DNA from: Tillandsia leiboldiana
Lineage: Eukaryota; Streptophyta; Magnoliopsida; Poales; Bromeliaceae
DNA length: 64,000 bases
Direction of reading: 5' to 3'
Assembly (NCBI GenBank): GCA_029204045.2
Contig: CM055073.1
Location: forward strand, 24,468,438 to 24,532,437
Part shown: one piece after another, positions 35,666 through 46,040 of the stretch
Layout: the number at the start of each line of letters is the position of its first letter
How positions within the stretch are numbered: the first letter of the stretch is position 1
Position numbers and translations under genes: made by a program
The notes under the pieces: generated by a model
The model's database searches: none
Told to the model about the DNA's origin: nothing
What the model saw: only the letters and a program-made list of their open reading frames with translations

Positions 35666-35696
35666 GGGGTCCGGACTTTTTGAAAAAAGTCCGAAC
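35666..35696. repeat. Inverted repeat around GTCCGGACTTTTT in U3 of C
   Basis: GGTCCGGACTTTTT and AAAAAAGTCCGAACC form a 13-14-bp stem with a one- to two-base loop, about 65-90 bp upstream of the TATA box. It could be a paired binding site. The preceding word GTTCGGGGTCCGGACT also occurs in diverged form in the SIRE element D U3. Confidence 0.6.
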
Positions 35697-35757
35697 CTTC
35701 CGCCCCTGAAACGCACAGTAAGAGTGGCAAACTTGTAAATAAGTGGTGTTGCTAGGT

Positions 35758-35764
35758 TATAAAA
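35758..35764 (+). promoter_or_regulatory. TATA box of LTR C
   Basis: GGTTATAAAAGG, followed by a pyrimidine-rich leader (TCACCCCC, CTCTCTCTC). Start expected near 35790. Confidence 0.7.
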
Positions 35765-37608
35765 GGAATGGACCTTCACCCTCACCCCCAAACCATGCAA
35801 GCCCCCTCTTCCTTACTCTCTCTCTTTTCATTCTCTCTCTAGAGGTGGAGAAACCCTAGCTTGGATAGGAGCTCTTGGAGGGTTTTGATCTCTTCCGAAG
35901 TGACGAAACGGAAGAGGATTGTAAGAAGAAGACCTTGGGAGGTAGAGAAACCCTTCTCACCCACGTTTGAGCAAGAAATTAAGAGGTGAAATTTTAGGAT
36001 TTTTGAGCTGTTGTGGTTTGGGGGGTTTTTGAGTCTTAAAAGAGTTTCTAATGATCTCTTTTAGTTTATAAACCTTGTTTTAGGAGCTTTTCTTTGAATT
36101 TGAGAGATCAAGCACGCTTCTCTTTATAAAAGACCACAAGGTGGGAGATTTCACCAAAATGGATTATTTCAACTCTTTTTTCTTTACTTTTCTTTGATTA
36201 GAAGTATTAAAGTGAGGATTGATGCATTTAGTGCATGTGTAGTTGGGAAAATTAATGTTTAGCCCTATGTCGAATGAAAGAGCAAATGCACAAGGTTTAG
36301 CCTTGCATGAAAGTGGTTAGTAAACCTAGTTCTTGCATGAATATGGATTTAGGAGAAAACCTAGGTTAAGATGTGATATGTGTAGTATGGACCTAGGAGA
36401 AAACTAGGTCAAGATGAGTTGCATTTAATTTAGGAAAAATCTAAGATAGAAAAATGTAGAGTTTCAACATAGTCATTAAACTCTAGGTTAGAGTGATATG
36501 TTGGTGTTTTGGTGTTCTTGGGGCATTTTATAACCCTAGAGTAAAGAACTTAGGGTTGAATGTGCAAAATGAGTAAATAAGAGAACTCTAATTTAATTTG
36601 GTGTCCTTGGGGCATCCTAGCTATCCTAGAGTTACTAACGTAGGGTAAAAGAGAAAAGTAAGGCAAGTAAAGCTTCCGGAAACAAGCGAGAAAGAAGTGC
36701 TAACGGAAGGGGCGAGCATATATCGACTCCAGGAGGAAGGGCGTGAGTAAGACTCAATTTTTCGTAAAAATGAGTGCCAAGATGCCTTAAACTCTTTCAA
36801 CGCAAGTGTGAGAGTCAGCAAGCAAGACTCGACCCTCCGTAGAAAGATGGCTCTAAAAGGGCCTAAGCAACTGTCGCATAGAGAGGGAGCACGAATGAGA
36901 CGACTCTCTACAAGTCTTAACTATGAAATCTAAATCATAATATGATTAGAGTGACTGGGTGCAGTCGGGTTAGATGTAACCCCCGAGTAGCGGCATAGTG
37001 GCCAGGATATGGATTAGTAGCCTGTTGTGGCATGGCATAGTAGTAGAGTGGCATTGGGTATAGACTAGTAGTGTAGTGATTTTCTGCTAGTGTAGTATTT
37101 ATAGCTTTTCATATATATATCTTACTATTAATGCTTCCATTGGACCAAGAGGTGTAGAACATATTTCTCTGTGGATGAACCTACTAGGAACTATTCGTAG
37201 TTCTCACACCCTATGGTTTACATCTTTTTGCAGGACCAGGTATAGCTAGTGAGGCACTCGACAGGGGTAAGGGATCAGCAAAGTAGTAGAACTAGAGGAT
37301 CTAGCGGCCCATTTACTTTTTGTACTTTAGAGCGAATATTGTATTTTGGTGAGAAAAAGTAAAAGAAAAATTGTAACTAATTGTTAATGGCAAATGTTTA
37401 TTCTACCCTTAAATTTCAACTTCATTCAGCTATGTTTAGGTTTAACGTTGAATGTTATAGTTTTAGTAGCTTCACTCTGATATTGTATTTCATTGTACAC
37501 ATTGTATTGATTGAGATGGATGTTCTTTTCTTTTCATGCCCGATTAGCTAGTCTGTTGGTGGGCCCAAACGGACCAAATTGGCAGACTCGAGGTGTGATA
37601 GATAAGAA

Positions 37609-37621
37609 TGGTATCAGAGCC
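37609..37621 (+). promoter_or_regulatory. Primer-binding site of element C
   Basis: TGGTATCAGAGCC, eight bases after the LTR end; initiator tRNA-Met type. Confidence 0.88.
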
Positions 37622-37969
37622 TAGGAGTGGTTCTAGACAGTTAGAAACCTTAGGGAGACCCTAGGGACTAGGCACGTGAGCGTGTGTGGACTTTGAGCGA
37701 GAGTCATGATTTGGTATTGGGATGTTCCCAAAATAGATATTAGGGACGGATCGAGAAAAATGGACTTTTACTTGCTAACGATATGTTGGGCGGCCGACAA
37801 CATAATGTTGGGAGTGAGAGAAAGTATCCCTCATAGACTTTTACATGATTGAGTCGACGGACCTTTTATTTGGCTTTTTGTTAGCTTTAGTCTAAGTTAT
37901 ATGAATTTGGACTAATGTTTTGTGGTGCTGTGTAGAAACTATGGCACCACGAAAAGAGGCGAGACTTAC
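37622..37969 (+). pseudogene. Element C leader and first codons of gag
   Basis: A 5' leader without ORF, then ATGGCACCACGAAAAGAGG at 37941, a MAPRKE-type gypsy gag start like that of relic A (MAPRG). After about ten codons the sequence jumps into LTR sequence, so nearly the entire internal domain (several kb) is deleted. Confidence 0.7.
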
Positions 37970-38395
37970 GTGGGTCGAACCTACTGGAAACTATTCGTAG
38001 TTCTCACACCCTATTGGTTACCATTTTTACAGATCCAGATACAGCCGGTGAGGCACATGACAAGAAAAAGGGTCCAACGGCATAGAGGCCTAGAGGGTCT
38101 AGCGGTATTATACCATTCTGTATTTTGGACTGAGCATTGTATTTGATGAGGATAATCAAGAGAAAAATTTGTAACAAATTGTTCTATAGTAAATGTTCAT
38201 TCCTGCATTGTATTTCAATTTTATTCAGTTGTACTTATATTTAAAGTTGAATGCTCAGTTTAGCAGTAGTTTTACTCTGATAATGTATCTCATTATACTC
38301 ATTGTATTTCTTGAGATGGTTGTTCCGTTCCTTTCGGGTATAAAGAGGTCATGCCCGATTGGCGGGTATGTTGTCGTGCCCGAACTATTCCAAAT
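37970..38395 (+). mobile_element. Truncated 3' LTR of element C
   Basis: It aligns to 37175-37585 of the 5' LTR (AACCTACT, ACTATTCGTAGTTCTCACACC, CAGCTATG/CAGTTGTA-type words, ATGCCCGATT). It breaks off at CCAAAT where the SIRE LTR begins; the last 20 or so bases of the C LTR are missing, consistent with interruption by element D. Confidence 0.8.
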
Positions 38396-39575
38396 TGTGT
38401 GGGTTGTGGGATCTAAGAATCTAAATAGGAGAAAAACCACCTAGAGGGGGGGGGGGTGAATAGATATAAGCAATAAAACTCAGAAATCTTTGCGTAAAAA
38501 TAACCCAATGCGAAAAATAAAAATGTACGCAAGATTTTACGTGAAAAACTCCATTCCAGGAGCAAAAAACTACGGGACCGATCACACAAAAAAATCCACT
38601 AAGATTAAAACATGTACAAGGTGATGTAACACGCACTAGGAATCAACCTTTTCCATATACTCCAAGTAGATCTTCTCCGCAGTCCTCAACGCGCCTCGAT
38701 CACACGATTTGCGTCCAACTTCGATTCCACGACGTCCAACCGAATCCACGGTCTTCACCATTATAGCACGAGTCGATCACACGAACGCGCCTAACTCCGA
38801 ATCCACGAAGTTGATAGTACCTTGAATCACAAGGCCACACGAATCCACGCGTCGATATTCCTTACGGAAATCATTGTTTGTTTATTGGTGGTGATGGAAT
38901 TGAATACTTAGATAATCATAGATAGACAAGAAAACACCGTCTAAGTATTCATCAATTTGATTCTACAAGAAATAAAGAGTTTGAGAAATCCTAGAATCAA
39001 ATTGATCAATATAGAAAAAGAAATATAAAATAGAACATATTTTTTTTTCTTTTCTATATGTGAATTATCTTCGATTTATTTTTTCATTACCCTAAAAGAT
39101 GATCTTAGGGTCTATTTATAGGTTAGAAACCTTTTGGAAAGAGATAAGAATCAAAAACTGTCTTAACAGAATTTTTTCCGCACGGCGGTCCGGATTGGAA
39201 TGAGTCTGATCCGGACTGTCGTCACAGCCAAGAAAATTATCAAAAATATGGTTCGGGGTCCAGACTGGATGAAGTCTGATCCGGACTGAAATTGCGCATG
39301 AACCAAACCATGTTCGGGGTTCGGACTGGATCTGCATGATCCGAATCCAGAACACTAAAATTATCCAGTTTTTTATTTTTATACAATGAAAATTTTTTCA
39401 GTGTTTCTAAACTATAAGAATGTATTTAAATCATCAAAAAATATTTAGTTGAACGTACCAGAATATATTGAATCCATTCTTCTTGAGATTGATGTATGTG
39501 ATCTTCAAGTCTTCACCTTCAATCTTCAAGACTCAAATAACTTCACGAAATACGCCAATACAAAAATTCTTAACA
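38396..39575 (-). mobile_element. 3' LTR of SIRE-type copia element D
   Basis: About 1180 bp on the minus strand, from TGTTAAGAATTTTTG at 39575 to the CA near 38397. It aligns with the LTR of element H: shared ends, CCTATAAATAGACCCTA TATA region, a series of CGAATCCAC words in R-U5, and the CACCTAGAGGGGGG tract. It is clearly more diverged than the H LTRs are from each other. Immediately next to it on the internal side is the PPT. The exact left end is uncertain by a few bases. Confidence 0.85.
39112..39120 (-). promoter_or_regulatory. TATA box of the D LTR
   Basis: The minus strand reads CTATAAATAGACC, identical in context to the H LTR (52935). Diverged GTCCGGACT/ATCCGGACT words lie upstream at 39176-39360. 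Confidence 0.75.
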
Positions 39576-39589
39576 ATCTCCCCCTTTGG
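39576..39589 (-). promoter_or_regulatory. Polypurine tract of element D
   Basis: The minus strand reads CCAAAGGGGGAGAT directly before the LTR start TGTTAAG; element H has CAAAGGGGAGAT in the same place. Confidence 0.85.
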
Positions 39590-40176
39590 CGGTTTCGTAA
39601 CAAAACATATAATCCACAAAAAAATTAAAGAAAAATAATTTTTGTTGCTATCGCCATACAAAAAAAATACACATGAACGATCCAAATAAATGTAAATACA
39701 AGAGTAAACTCCTAATACAAACTCTAGACTTAGACAACTAGGAGTCTTCAAATCTTATACTCTCTGCAAAAGAAACAATTCTTGATAAAAATAAAATTCA
39801 TTAGTACCTCAAGAATTTAAATCAATAAACAACCAGAGAGTTTACATTTGTCTTGATATGCATAATGATAAGAATTCAAAGTCTCATATCAAAATATTCA
39901 ACAAGTTCAGATTGTCATAGTCCAAGTGTTCCAGTTCTCAGTTACTTGTCATGTTAGCAGTTAACTTATTTACATGCCCAAATAGTTGGTGAGTTAAGAG
40001 TTTCAGAGCAAGTAATCAGAATGTTCCAGGTTCTCATGATCATCTCCCTCTTTTTGTCAACGAAAATGCCAAAAAAATAATATGGGGAGGAGATACCTAA
40101 CTGCAAATGCAATATGGTGAAAAAAAAAATAAAAGTCCCATGCATGCAAGTAAAAAAATTTGTTCCCAAAAAAAAT
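39590..40176 (-). mobile_element. 3' untranslated part of element D
   Basis: Non-coding AT-rich sequence between the third ORF and the PPT. It matches the equivalent part of H in short words (GATAGCAACAAAAA, GGCGGTTTCGTAACA/GAAACCGCC). A second purine run, GACAAAAAGAGGGAG on the minus strand near 40058, corresponds to GACAAAAAGGGGGAG at 61033 in H. Confidence 0.7.
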
Positions 40177-40541
40177 TTACTCAGATCCAGTCGCGTAGTC
40201 GTCGTCAAAAGTGCAACATCCAAACTTGCCAAAAATGTTCTTTACTAGCTTGGTAAGCGATGAGTATTTTCTCTTCAGATCATGTTGGTCGTTTGAGATC
40301 CTCTGAAGATCTAGAGATATACGCTCCTGTTCACAAGCAATCCTTTCCTGCTCAGATGAGAATCATTGTTGCTCTTTATAGATTGAAGCAATAAAGGCGT
40401 CATCCTCTGAAGTCTCAAAAATTATTGGCGCTGCTGGTGCTGCTGCTGCTGTTGCTGTCGCTACTGGTGCTGGTTGAGAGGAGGTCGAAGGTCGCTTGCC
40501 TCTTGGTGGAGTCGGGGTCTCATCTGGTTGGCGAGAGAAAG
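40177..40541 (-). pseudogene. Env-like third ORF of D, C-terminal part
   Basis: On the minus strand from 40541 the frame reads SRQPDETPTPPRGKRPSTSS, an alanine/proline-rich stretch, FETSEDDAFIASIYKEQQ, one stop near 40370, then SEQERIACEQERISLDLQ with heptad-like spacing (coiled coil), LKRKYSSLTKLVKNIF and an acidic end (DDDYATGSE) before a stop at 40177-40179. Element H has the same architecture, a helical segment followed by an acidic C-terminus. Separated from its N-terminal part by the solo LTR E. Confidence 0.7.
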
Positions 40542-41705
40542 TGTCAGGCCCCGGCGTCGAAACTGCGACCCGGGCCCGCCAACAGATCCGCCACCCATAC
40601 GGGAAGCCCCGTATAGACGAAGCGACTAACCTGCAAAAGATCAAACTACACTATACAGATATCAGAGCGAAAAAGTAAACTATTAAAATAAATATATACA
40701 ACTCCTCAAATAGTACATGCAGGTCCTCACAAAACATAAGTCTCTCCAAAATAATAAAGATCTCAAAATGTAAAAAGTACATGATACATCCCAAAATCAC
40801 TGACAGTACTAATACATCACCAAAAAGGGGGTACAACTACTCTCTCTGGAAGAAGACTGGTAGGGATCTAGCTCGCGACTCCCTTACCTCGGTCAGCAGG
40901 ATCAGCAACAGGAGCAGCAGGAACTGGAGAAGAGGTCCCTGGGAAAAAATCAGCACAACGGGTGTGCGAACTACATCCCACAGTAGTTCTCAATGGGTAC
41001 CGCCAACAAGCCCGACGGTCTGCCCACTAAGTCTACTAGAGGTATAAAGTAACAAATGCAATACTGAAAGGAAAAAGACTAGAAAATAACTCTACAGCTA
41101 CTATGCCTCTATCTAAATGCTCAAGGAGTGATACAGATGGAAACATGATGCATCTACTATCTCTCAAAATACAGTCACCCAATCTACACTGACTGCCACA
41201 TGGTGTCCAGTCAAACCTGCGCCTACCTACTGCCATTACATCCATGGAGGACTGGACTTACGTAGGGCGTCCGTGACTGCCAAAACTGGCCCAGCCAGAG
41301 GGACTGCGTCGACAAGTCGCGATAGCAAAGTAACAGGCCAGTTCCGGAGTGGCACTCGAGGGGCGCGACCCCACCGAGGAAAGTATCCGCGCATCTCTGT
41401 CGAGCTCAATGCGGCTCATGCAGGCTATAGTCCAAATCCACGATCAACAAGATTGACAGTAACCAACGATACCATCTCTCACTCACAGGCTGGAAAACCA
41501 CACAGCCGGGACCCACCGTCGACTCAGACGGCTCCCAGAACAAAATACTGATCTAAACACAGCTACCAGACTCCACTCGGCCCCCAGGCACGAGTGTAAT
41601 ATTCATCCCACAACCACCCGACCACTCGGCCCACTACCCGGGCGATGAAACTCTAAGTCCAGGTGAAAGAATACATAAAAGTGTGGGAGTATCTAAAGTA
41701 TAAAT

Positions 41706-41829
41706 AAACTAGCCCAAGTTAAAGTTTTCTACTAGTCTGGTTGACATGCATCATATGACAGGGTGAATAAACTAGCCCAAGTTAAAGTTTTCTACTAGTC
41801 TGGTTGACATGCATCATATGACAGGGTGC
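41706..41829. repeat. 63-bp perfect tandem duplication in LTR E
   Basis: The segment beginning AATAAACTAGCCCAAG and ending CATATGACAGGGTG occurs twice in succession with a 63-bp period. The array LTRs have it once, so the duplication is specific to E. Confidence 0.85.
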
Positions 41830-42723
41830 TAGGTCAAGTTCCAATAATAGCAGTTTACTAACATAATTAGGAAGTAATAATCAAATACAATCATAATAAC
41901 AACATAAAGGGATCGCCATCTCCTTTTCTAACATGCATCCTAACCACATCTCGCAATCATGCATGAGTATAATCAAATAGAGTTAATGAATCATCCACCG
42001 ATTTTGAAGACGAAGCAACCCACTTAGAAGTGCAAATCGATACAAAGTCCAAAAAGGCTGAAACTGTACGGGGGCAATCCTAGGATTCCCACGATTCTAA
42101 CGGGCCCAAAAACACGCAAAAACTCCTCCTGGGTACAAAGATATGATCCAAACATTGCAATCAATAAAAATTCCCAAGATCACTTGCTGTTGTACAAACA
42201 GTCCAGAAAATGCTTAAATACTACCTGCGAGATAATCTCCAAACATTCCAATAAAAATACGACGGCGATCCTCGCGAAGCGTAGATGTCAATCGAGTCCT
42301 CACATATTGAAATACGATACTCGAGCTCAGAGATAAAAATTTGACAAGGCTCTGCTGTCCAAGAAAACCACCAGCAAAATAGGGGCTTAAAGATGTACCA
42401 GGAACTCCTAAAAAAACTCAAATCTGGGAGGAGTGGAAAACACGAAAATCGTAGATTTACCTCTCGTGAAACCAACGCCATGTAAGTCGTCCAAAAATTC
42501 CTTCGGAGTAGCTCTGTGGACCTCGTGGACCGAAACACGATGTAAATGGGCCACCGAAGAAAGAACGTCGCACTGCGCTCACTCGCCAAAGACGTCGATG
42601 CCGCGGCCTCCAAAAATTCTGAGACTCCTTTACAATATGCAGCACAAGATGATCAACAAGGTTGCTTAAGGGCTCAGAGGCAAAAGAGTTCGGGAAAAGG
42701 GCCTAAAGACCCTTGAGGTTGGC

Positions 42724-42735
42724 CTATTTATAAGC
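42724..42735 (-). promoter_or_regulatory. TATA box of LTR E
   Basis: The minus strand reads GCTTATAAATAGG. The GGGCGCCC palindrome lies 60 bp upstream at 42792, and G-boxes at 43030 and 43092. Confidence 0.75.
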
Positions 42736-43333
42736 CCACACCCAAAAGAACCCAAAAAAACAATGTTATTGGGCTTTCGGGCCGAATTTTCGGGCGCCCG
42801 AAATGATTCGGGCGGTTACAGTAAGCCCAGCCCGCTCCCCGGCCCAGCTCACCATCAACGCCCGGAATGCCCCGGCGCCGACACATGGCCCCTCCGCGCC
42901 ACGCACGCCCGGAGCACGCGCGCCCGCCAATCGCGCCGCGCCGCGTGGCCGCGCGGTCCACGACGGGAACCGTGGGCCGCGGTTCACGACGGGCCGCCCG
43001 GGTCACTGCGCTCGCCAATGAGCGGGCGACACGTGGCCTGGCGCGGTCCACCGTGCGCCGCGCCCGGCGCGGCCCGCCAATCGGCGCGCGCCACGTGGCA
43101 CTCCGCCGACTTCGCTGGTCCCGGTGCACGCCAAGTGGGCCGTAGAACGGCCCACCTGAGAAATCGGCCCGTTTGGCCCATTTCGCCCGAAAATAGCCGA
43201 TTTTTAACGTTTTCGCGTGCTGAGTTCGTTTTTGGCATCCGTTTGACGCACAACGGGCTCGATACACCAGTAATAGGTGTTTTCTCACCGCCGACCATCC
43301 AGATAGGTCATACGGAAAAACCGGGACACAACA

Positions 43334-44457
43334 GAGAAACTTCACAATTATAGAGTCATTGATTGTTCCCAAACCGTGCATGTATGTTGACGAGCGAATG
43401 TCTATGTCAAATTTTCTTAAAATCCGCATGATAATCATTGGGAATGGAAGTTGCTCCGTAGGATGTGGGTGCTCCACATACCGAACCATCCTCGACTAGA
43501 TGAGATATGGAATATTTATGTTCAAACCCCGAGCAGTGATAGAATGTCCTAACAGATAAAGAAATAATATTCTGTTCCACCGCATGACCTTTGTTTACAT
43601 GTTCGGCATTATATTGTAACAAACAATGAAATTAAAAAATCGGTATTCTGGTTTGAGTTCTTTAGAAAATACCGAATTTCCTGCCGAGCATGTGTCCGGC
43701 ATGCATATGCCATCCACCACAGTCCTCCACACAATCGATGTCATAATCTGACCCTTCATGTAATGGGTCCCATACAGCTGAGCACTCATATCTAACGCTT
43801 CACCAATCAACTGAGGCGTTATCTTGAGCTTTGTGTTTTGGACCGCGATGTGAAACTCCATTGGTCCGCTTTCTTGTTCTTGAAGCTGATGAGCACATGT
43901 GTAAAAAGTTCTGACAAGATGTAAACAATATCCAGTGGTCTCTGGAAACTTGCAGATTTGTGAAAAACCGACTCGATCGAACAGAACTCCAAAGGCCGCA
44001 GAGCGATCTCTGAGAGCCTCAACATTCACATGACGTCTCCAATACATTCTCTATTCTCAAAATCCTTGATTCTTTTAAAGTTAATGTGAATAAAATCCTC
44101 AACAGGTGGCAGTGGGACACTTGAAAGTGGTTCCTCGATTCTAATCCCTCCACCTCTTGTTTTCTTACGTGCAACACTTTTTTCTTTCGTTGAAACAGAC
44201 TCCATAGGGGCTTTCCCTTTCTCGGCTGCAGTAGGAGGTGTTTTAGCTTTCGCTGAAGCTGGGGCTTTGGCCTTTGAAGTAGAAGAACTCTTTGCCGCTG
44301 CTTCAGTTATTTGCTCCCATTCTTCGGATTCAATCTCCGATTCATCTAGGGGAACAAAATCAGCTTCATCTTGATCCTTCCTTGCTCGTTTCAATTTTTT
44401 CGTGACCCTTGTGCTCACAAGAGCAGTGATGAAAACAACGAACCACCCAAAAATCAT
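43334..44457 (-). pseudogene. Env-like third ORF of D, N-terminal part
   Basis: The likely start is the ATG at 44457, 26 bases into the putative second exon. It opens with a hydrophobic segment (MIFGWFVVFITALVST, one possible membrane span or signal anchor), then a basic patch (KKLKRARKDQ), an acidic stretch, a Lys/Ala/Pro-rich linker (TPPTAAEKGKAPMES), and a folded-looking domain from about 44080 to 43680 with a frameshift near 44035. The latter (FPETTGYCLHLVRTFYTC ... LIGEALDM) resembles the domain often annotated 'putative plant transposon protein'; that assignment is from memory of the family pattern. SIRE elements are known for an env-like ORF after pol. Confidence 0.68.
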
Positions 44458-44483
44458 CTCGAAGAAATTATCGAAAATCTCTC

Positions 44484-44869
44484 CTGTGAGCAAGAACTCC
44501 ACAACACATGAAAAATATATTTAATTCCAAAAATTTTAAAAATTATACTCAAACAATTCTCATGTCATGTAGAAGATAGGAATCAAGTAATATTTGCAAA
44601 AAGAATTTAAAATATAGATCAATTCTATAATTTTTGAAAATTTTAAAAATATGCCCTAAATCCGAAATTTCATAAATTGAAGCACAAAAATCCATGTAGA
44701 ATGTAAAGAACTATCATAAATAGGTTTTCTAGGCATTCAGAGTTCAAATCATGCAAGAAATTTCAAAGAAAAACATCAAAAATTGAATTCGGGGCATGAA
44801 TTCTATCACGTTTAGAAAAACAAAAAGCAAGAATAGTGATAAAACCGAGATTTGATCAAAAAAACTTAC
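44484..44869 (-). other. Putative 386-bp intron ahead of the third ORF in D
   Basis: The minus strand has CCAA|GTAAGT at 44869 and TTGCTCACAG at 44484. Element H has CCAA|GTAAGT and TGTCTTCACAG 384 bp apart in the same place. Both sites sit between a pyrimidine-rich leader and the start codon of the third ORF. Splicing is inferred, not shown. Confidence 0.55.
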
Positions 44870-46040
44870 TTGGATGTTGTGAAAATCAATAAAGAAAAGA
44901 TCCAAGTGCTCTTGGGTTTTAGAGAGAGAAAGAGAAGATGCTAAAACAAATTTAGAAGTGAGAAAAGAAAATCAAACCCCTTCGTTTTTAATAAACTCTA
45001 GCGCCCAGTCCGGATCGATTCGGGAAGTTAGTCCGGATTGGCTTTGCGCGCAGAATCCTATCGTTCGGGATCCGAACTGACTGACCTCAGTCCGGACAGC
45101 CTGCAACTTTTTCTCCAGAAAAATTTTAAAAAAATTCAGAAAATCCAGAAAAAATATATAAGCATTCTTGCATATCAACTTTATACAAAAAGTATCGTTT
45201 CATATAAAAAGAAATAGATTATGAGAAATATATCAAAATATCTCAAATTATGAAACAAAAATTTATAAAAATTAAAACCACTAAAGTTGAGCAAGTTCAA
45301 AACATCAATCATGATCTAATGAGTAATGAATTTATCAAATCATCAATTAAGCAAAGAAAATGAAGCACCAAGATCGATAGATGTTTGAAATCTCCTAATA
45401 AATTAGATAATTTTATTTAGTCAACAAGTTTTAGGGGGTGGTTCTTCGAGTATCTTTCAAAAAAAAAATCCCACATTATACCTACCATGGAATTATTGAA
45501 TAAATCAAATGTTCCATTTAGCATTGTTTAAAATAATCATTAACACAATGCTTTTCAAAAACATGTGGTAACTACACACACTATTCGGACGACCGAGGTA
45601 GTAGCTCTTTCCTCCATGTGGTGGTAGTTTTCACACTCCACTAATTGATGTAACTCTTTCCACATCTTATGAGTATGAAAAACTAAAAATTCTCCCTCTC
45701 AATTGGTTATTAATTATGTAAGATATTAAGTATTCAACCAAAAATTGATTTCGTGTTCATATTTATTTCAATCATCAAAGAAGATAAAAATCGTACCAGG
45801 AGATCATTAAGTGAGGTAATGACTTTGATCAAATAAAGATGAAATAATTGATATAAATGATCATTGCATCAAATAAGTTATGATGATATCCAAATTATAA
45901 TAAACTTCTCAAAATATGAAAGGATGCAATTAAAGTCAATATAGCTAATGCTCCGTTAATGTTCTAAACTGCATATATACAAACAAAAAAGAATAAAAAC
46001 ACAAAACAAAAGCTAACCTAAGCAATGGTTCAAAAATCAG
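44870..46040 (-). mobile_element. Non-coding spacer between pol and third ORF in D
   Basis: About 1.17 kb with no ORF, AT-rich, alignable to 58517-59677 of H. It contains the CTACCAC-type block (45557-45670) and, nearest the intron, a cluster of GTCCGGA(T/C) words at 45013-45103 like those in the LTR U3. Confidence 0.75.
45008..45105 (-). promoter_or_regulatory. U3-like GTCCGGAT cluster upstream of the third ORF in D
   Basis: Words AGTCCGGAT, AGTCCGGATTGG, TTCGGGATCCGAACTG and AGTCCGGACAG within 100 bp, about 140-240 bp before the splice donor. The D LTR U3 has the same kind of cluster at 39176-39360. Candidate internal promoter or enhancer. Confidence 0.5.

Larger units (their letters stand above)
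35588..37600 (+). mobile_element. 5' LTR of gypsy element C (plus strand)
   Basis: It starts TGTGGACCTGGG, similar to the array LTR start TGTGAGGACCCGG, and ends GAGGTGTGATA, eight bases before a perfect PBS, the same spacing as in the array. Length is about 2.0 kb. TATAAAA is at 35758, followed by a CT-rich leader and an AG-rich segment. From about 36240 to 36680 short words such as TAGGAGAAAACCTAGG and GGGGCAT recur in degenerate tandem copies. The start coordinate is inferred from the TG and the family resemblance, not from a TSD. Confidence 0.7.
40542..43333 (-). mobile_element. Solo LTR E inserted in the third ORF of D
   Basis: A 2792-bp gypsy LTR on the minus strand (TGTTGTGTCCCGG ... 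CCGGGGCCTGACA). It is clearly homologous to the array LTRs (shared GACGGTCTGCCCACTAAGT, TCGCGATAG, CACTCGGCCCACTACCCGGGC words) but shorter and diverged. No PBS or internal domain is present. The flanks read GAGAAAG before and GAGAAAC after, so the TSD is imperfect or has gained a base. TATA at 42724; G-boxes at 43030 and 43092. Confidence 0.85.

Noticed and set aside
42728..43489. 253-aa minus-strand ORF spanning the E LTR border
   Set aside because: Runs from the GC-rich U3 of E across the junction into D; no single gene could have this structure.
43595..44047. A host gene related to 'plant transposon protein' domain
   Set aside because: The frame continues from the SIRE third ORF, shares the KAPMES linker with element H, and is enclosed between the D pol and D LTR; it belongs to the retroelement.
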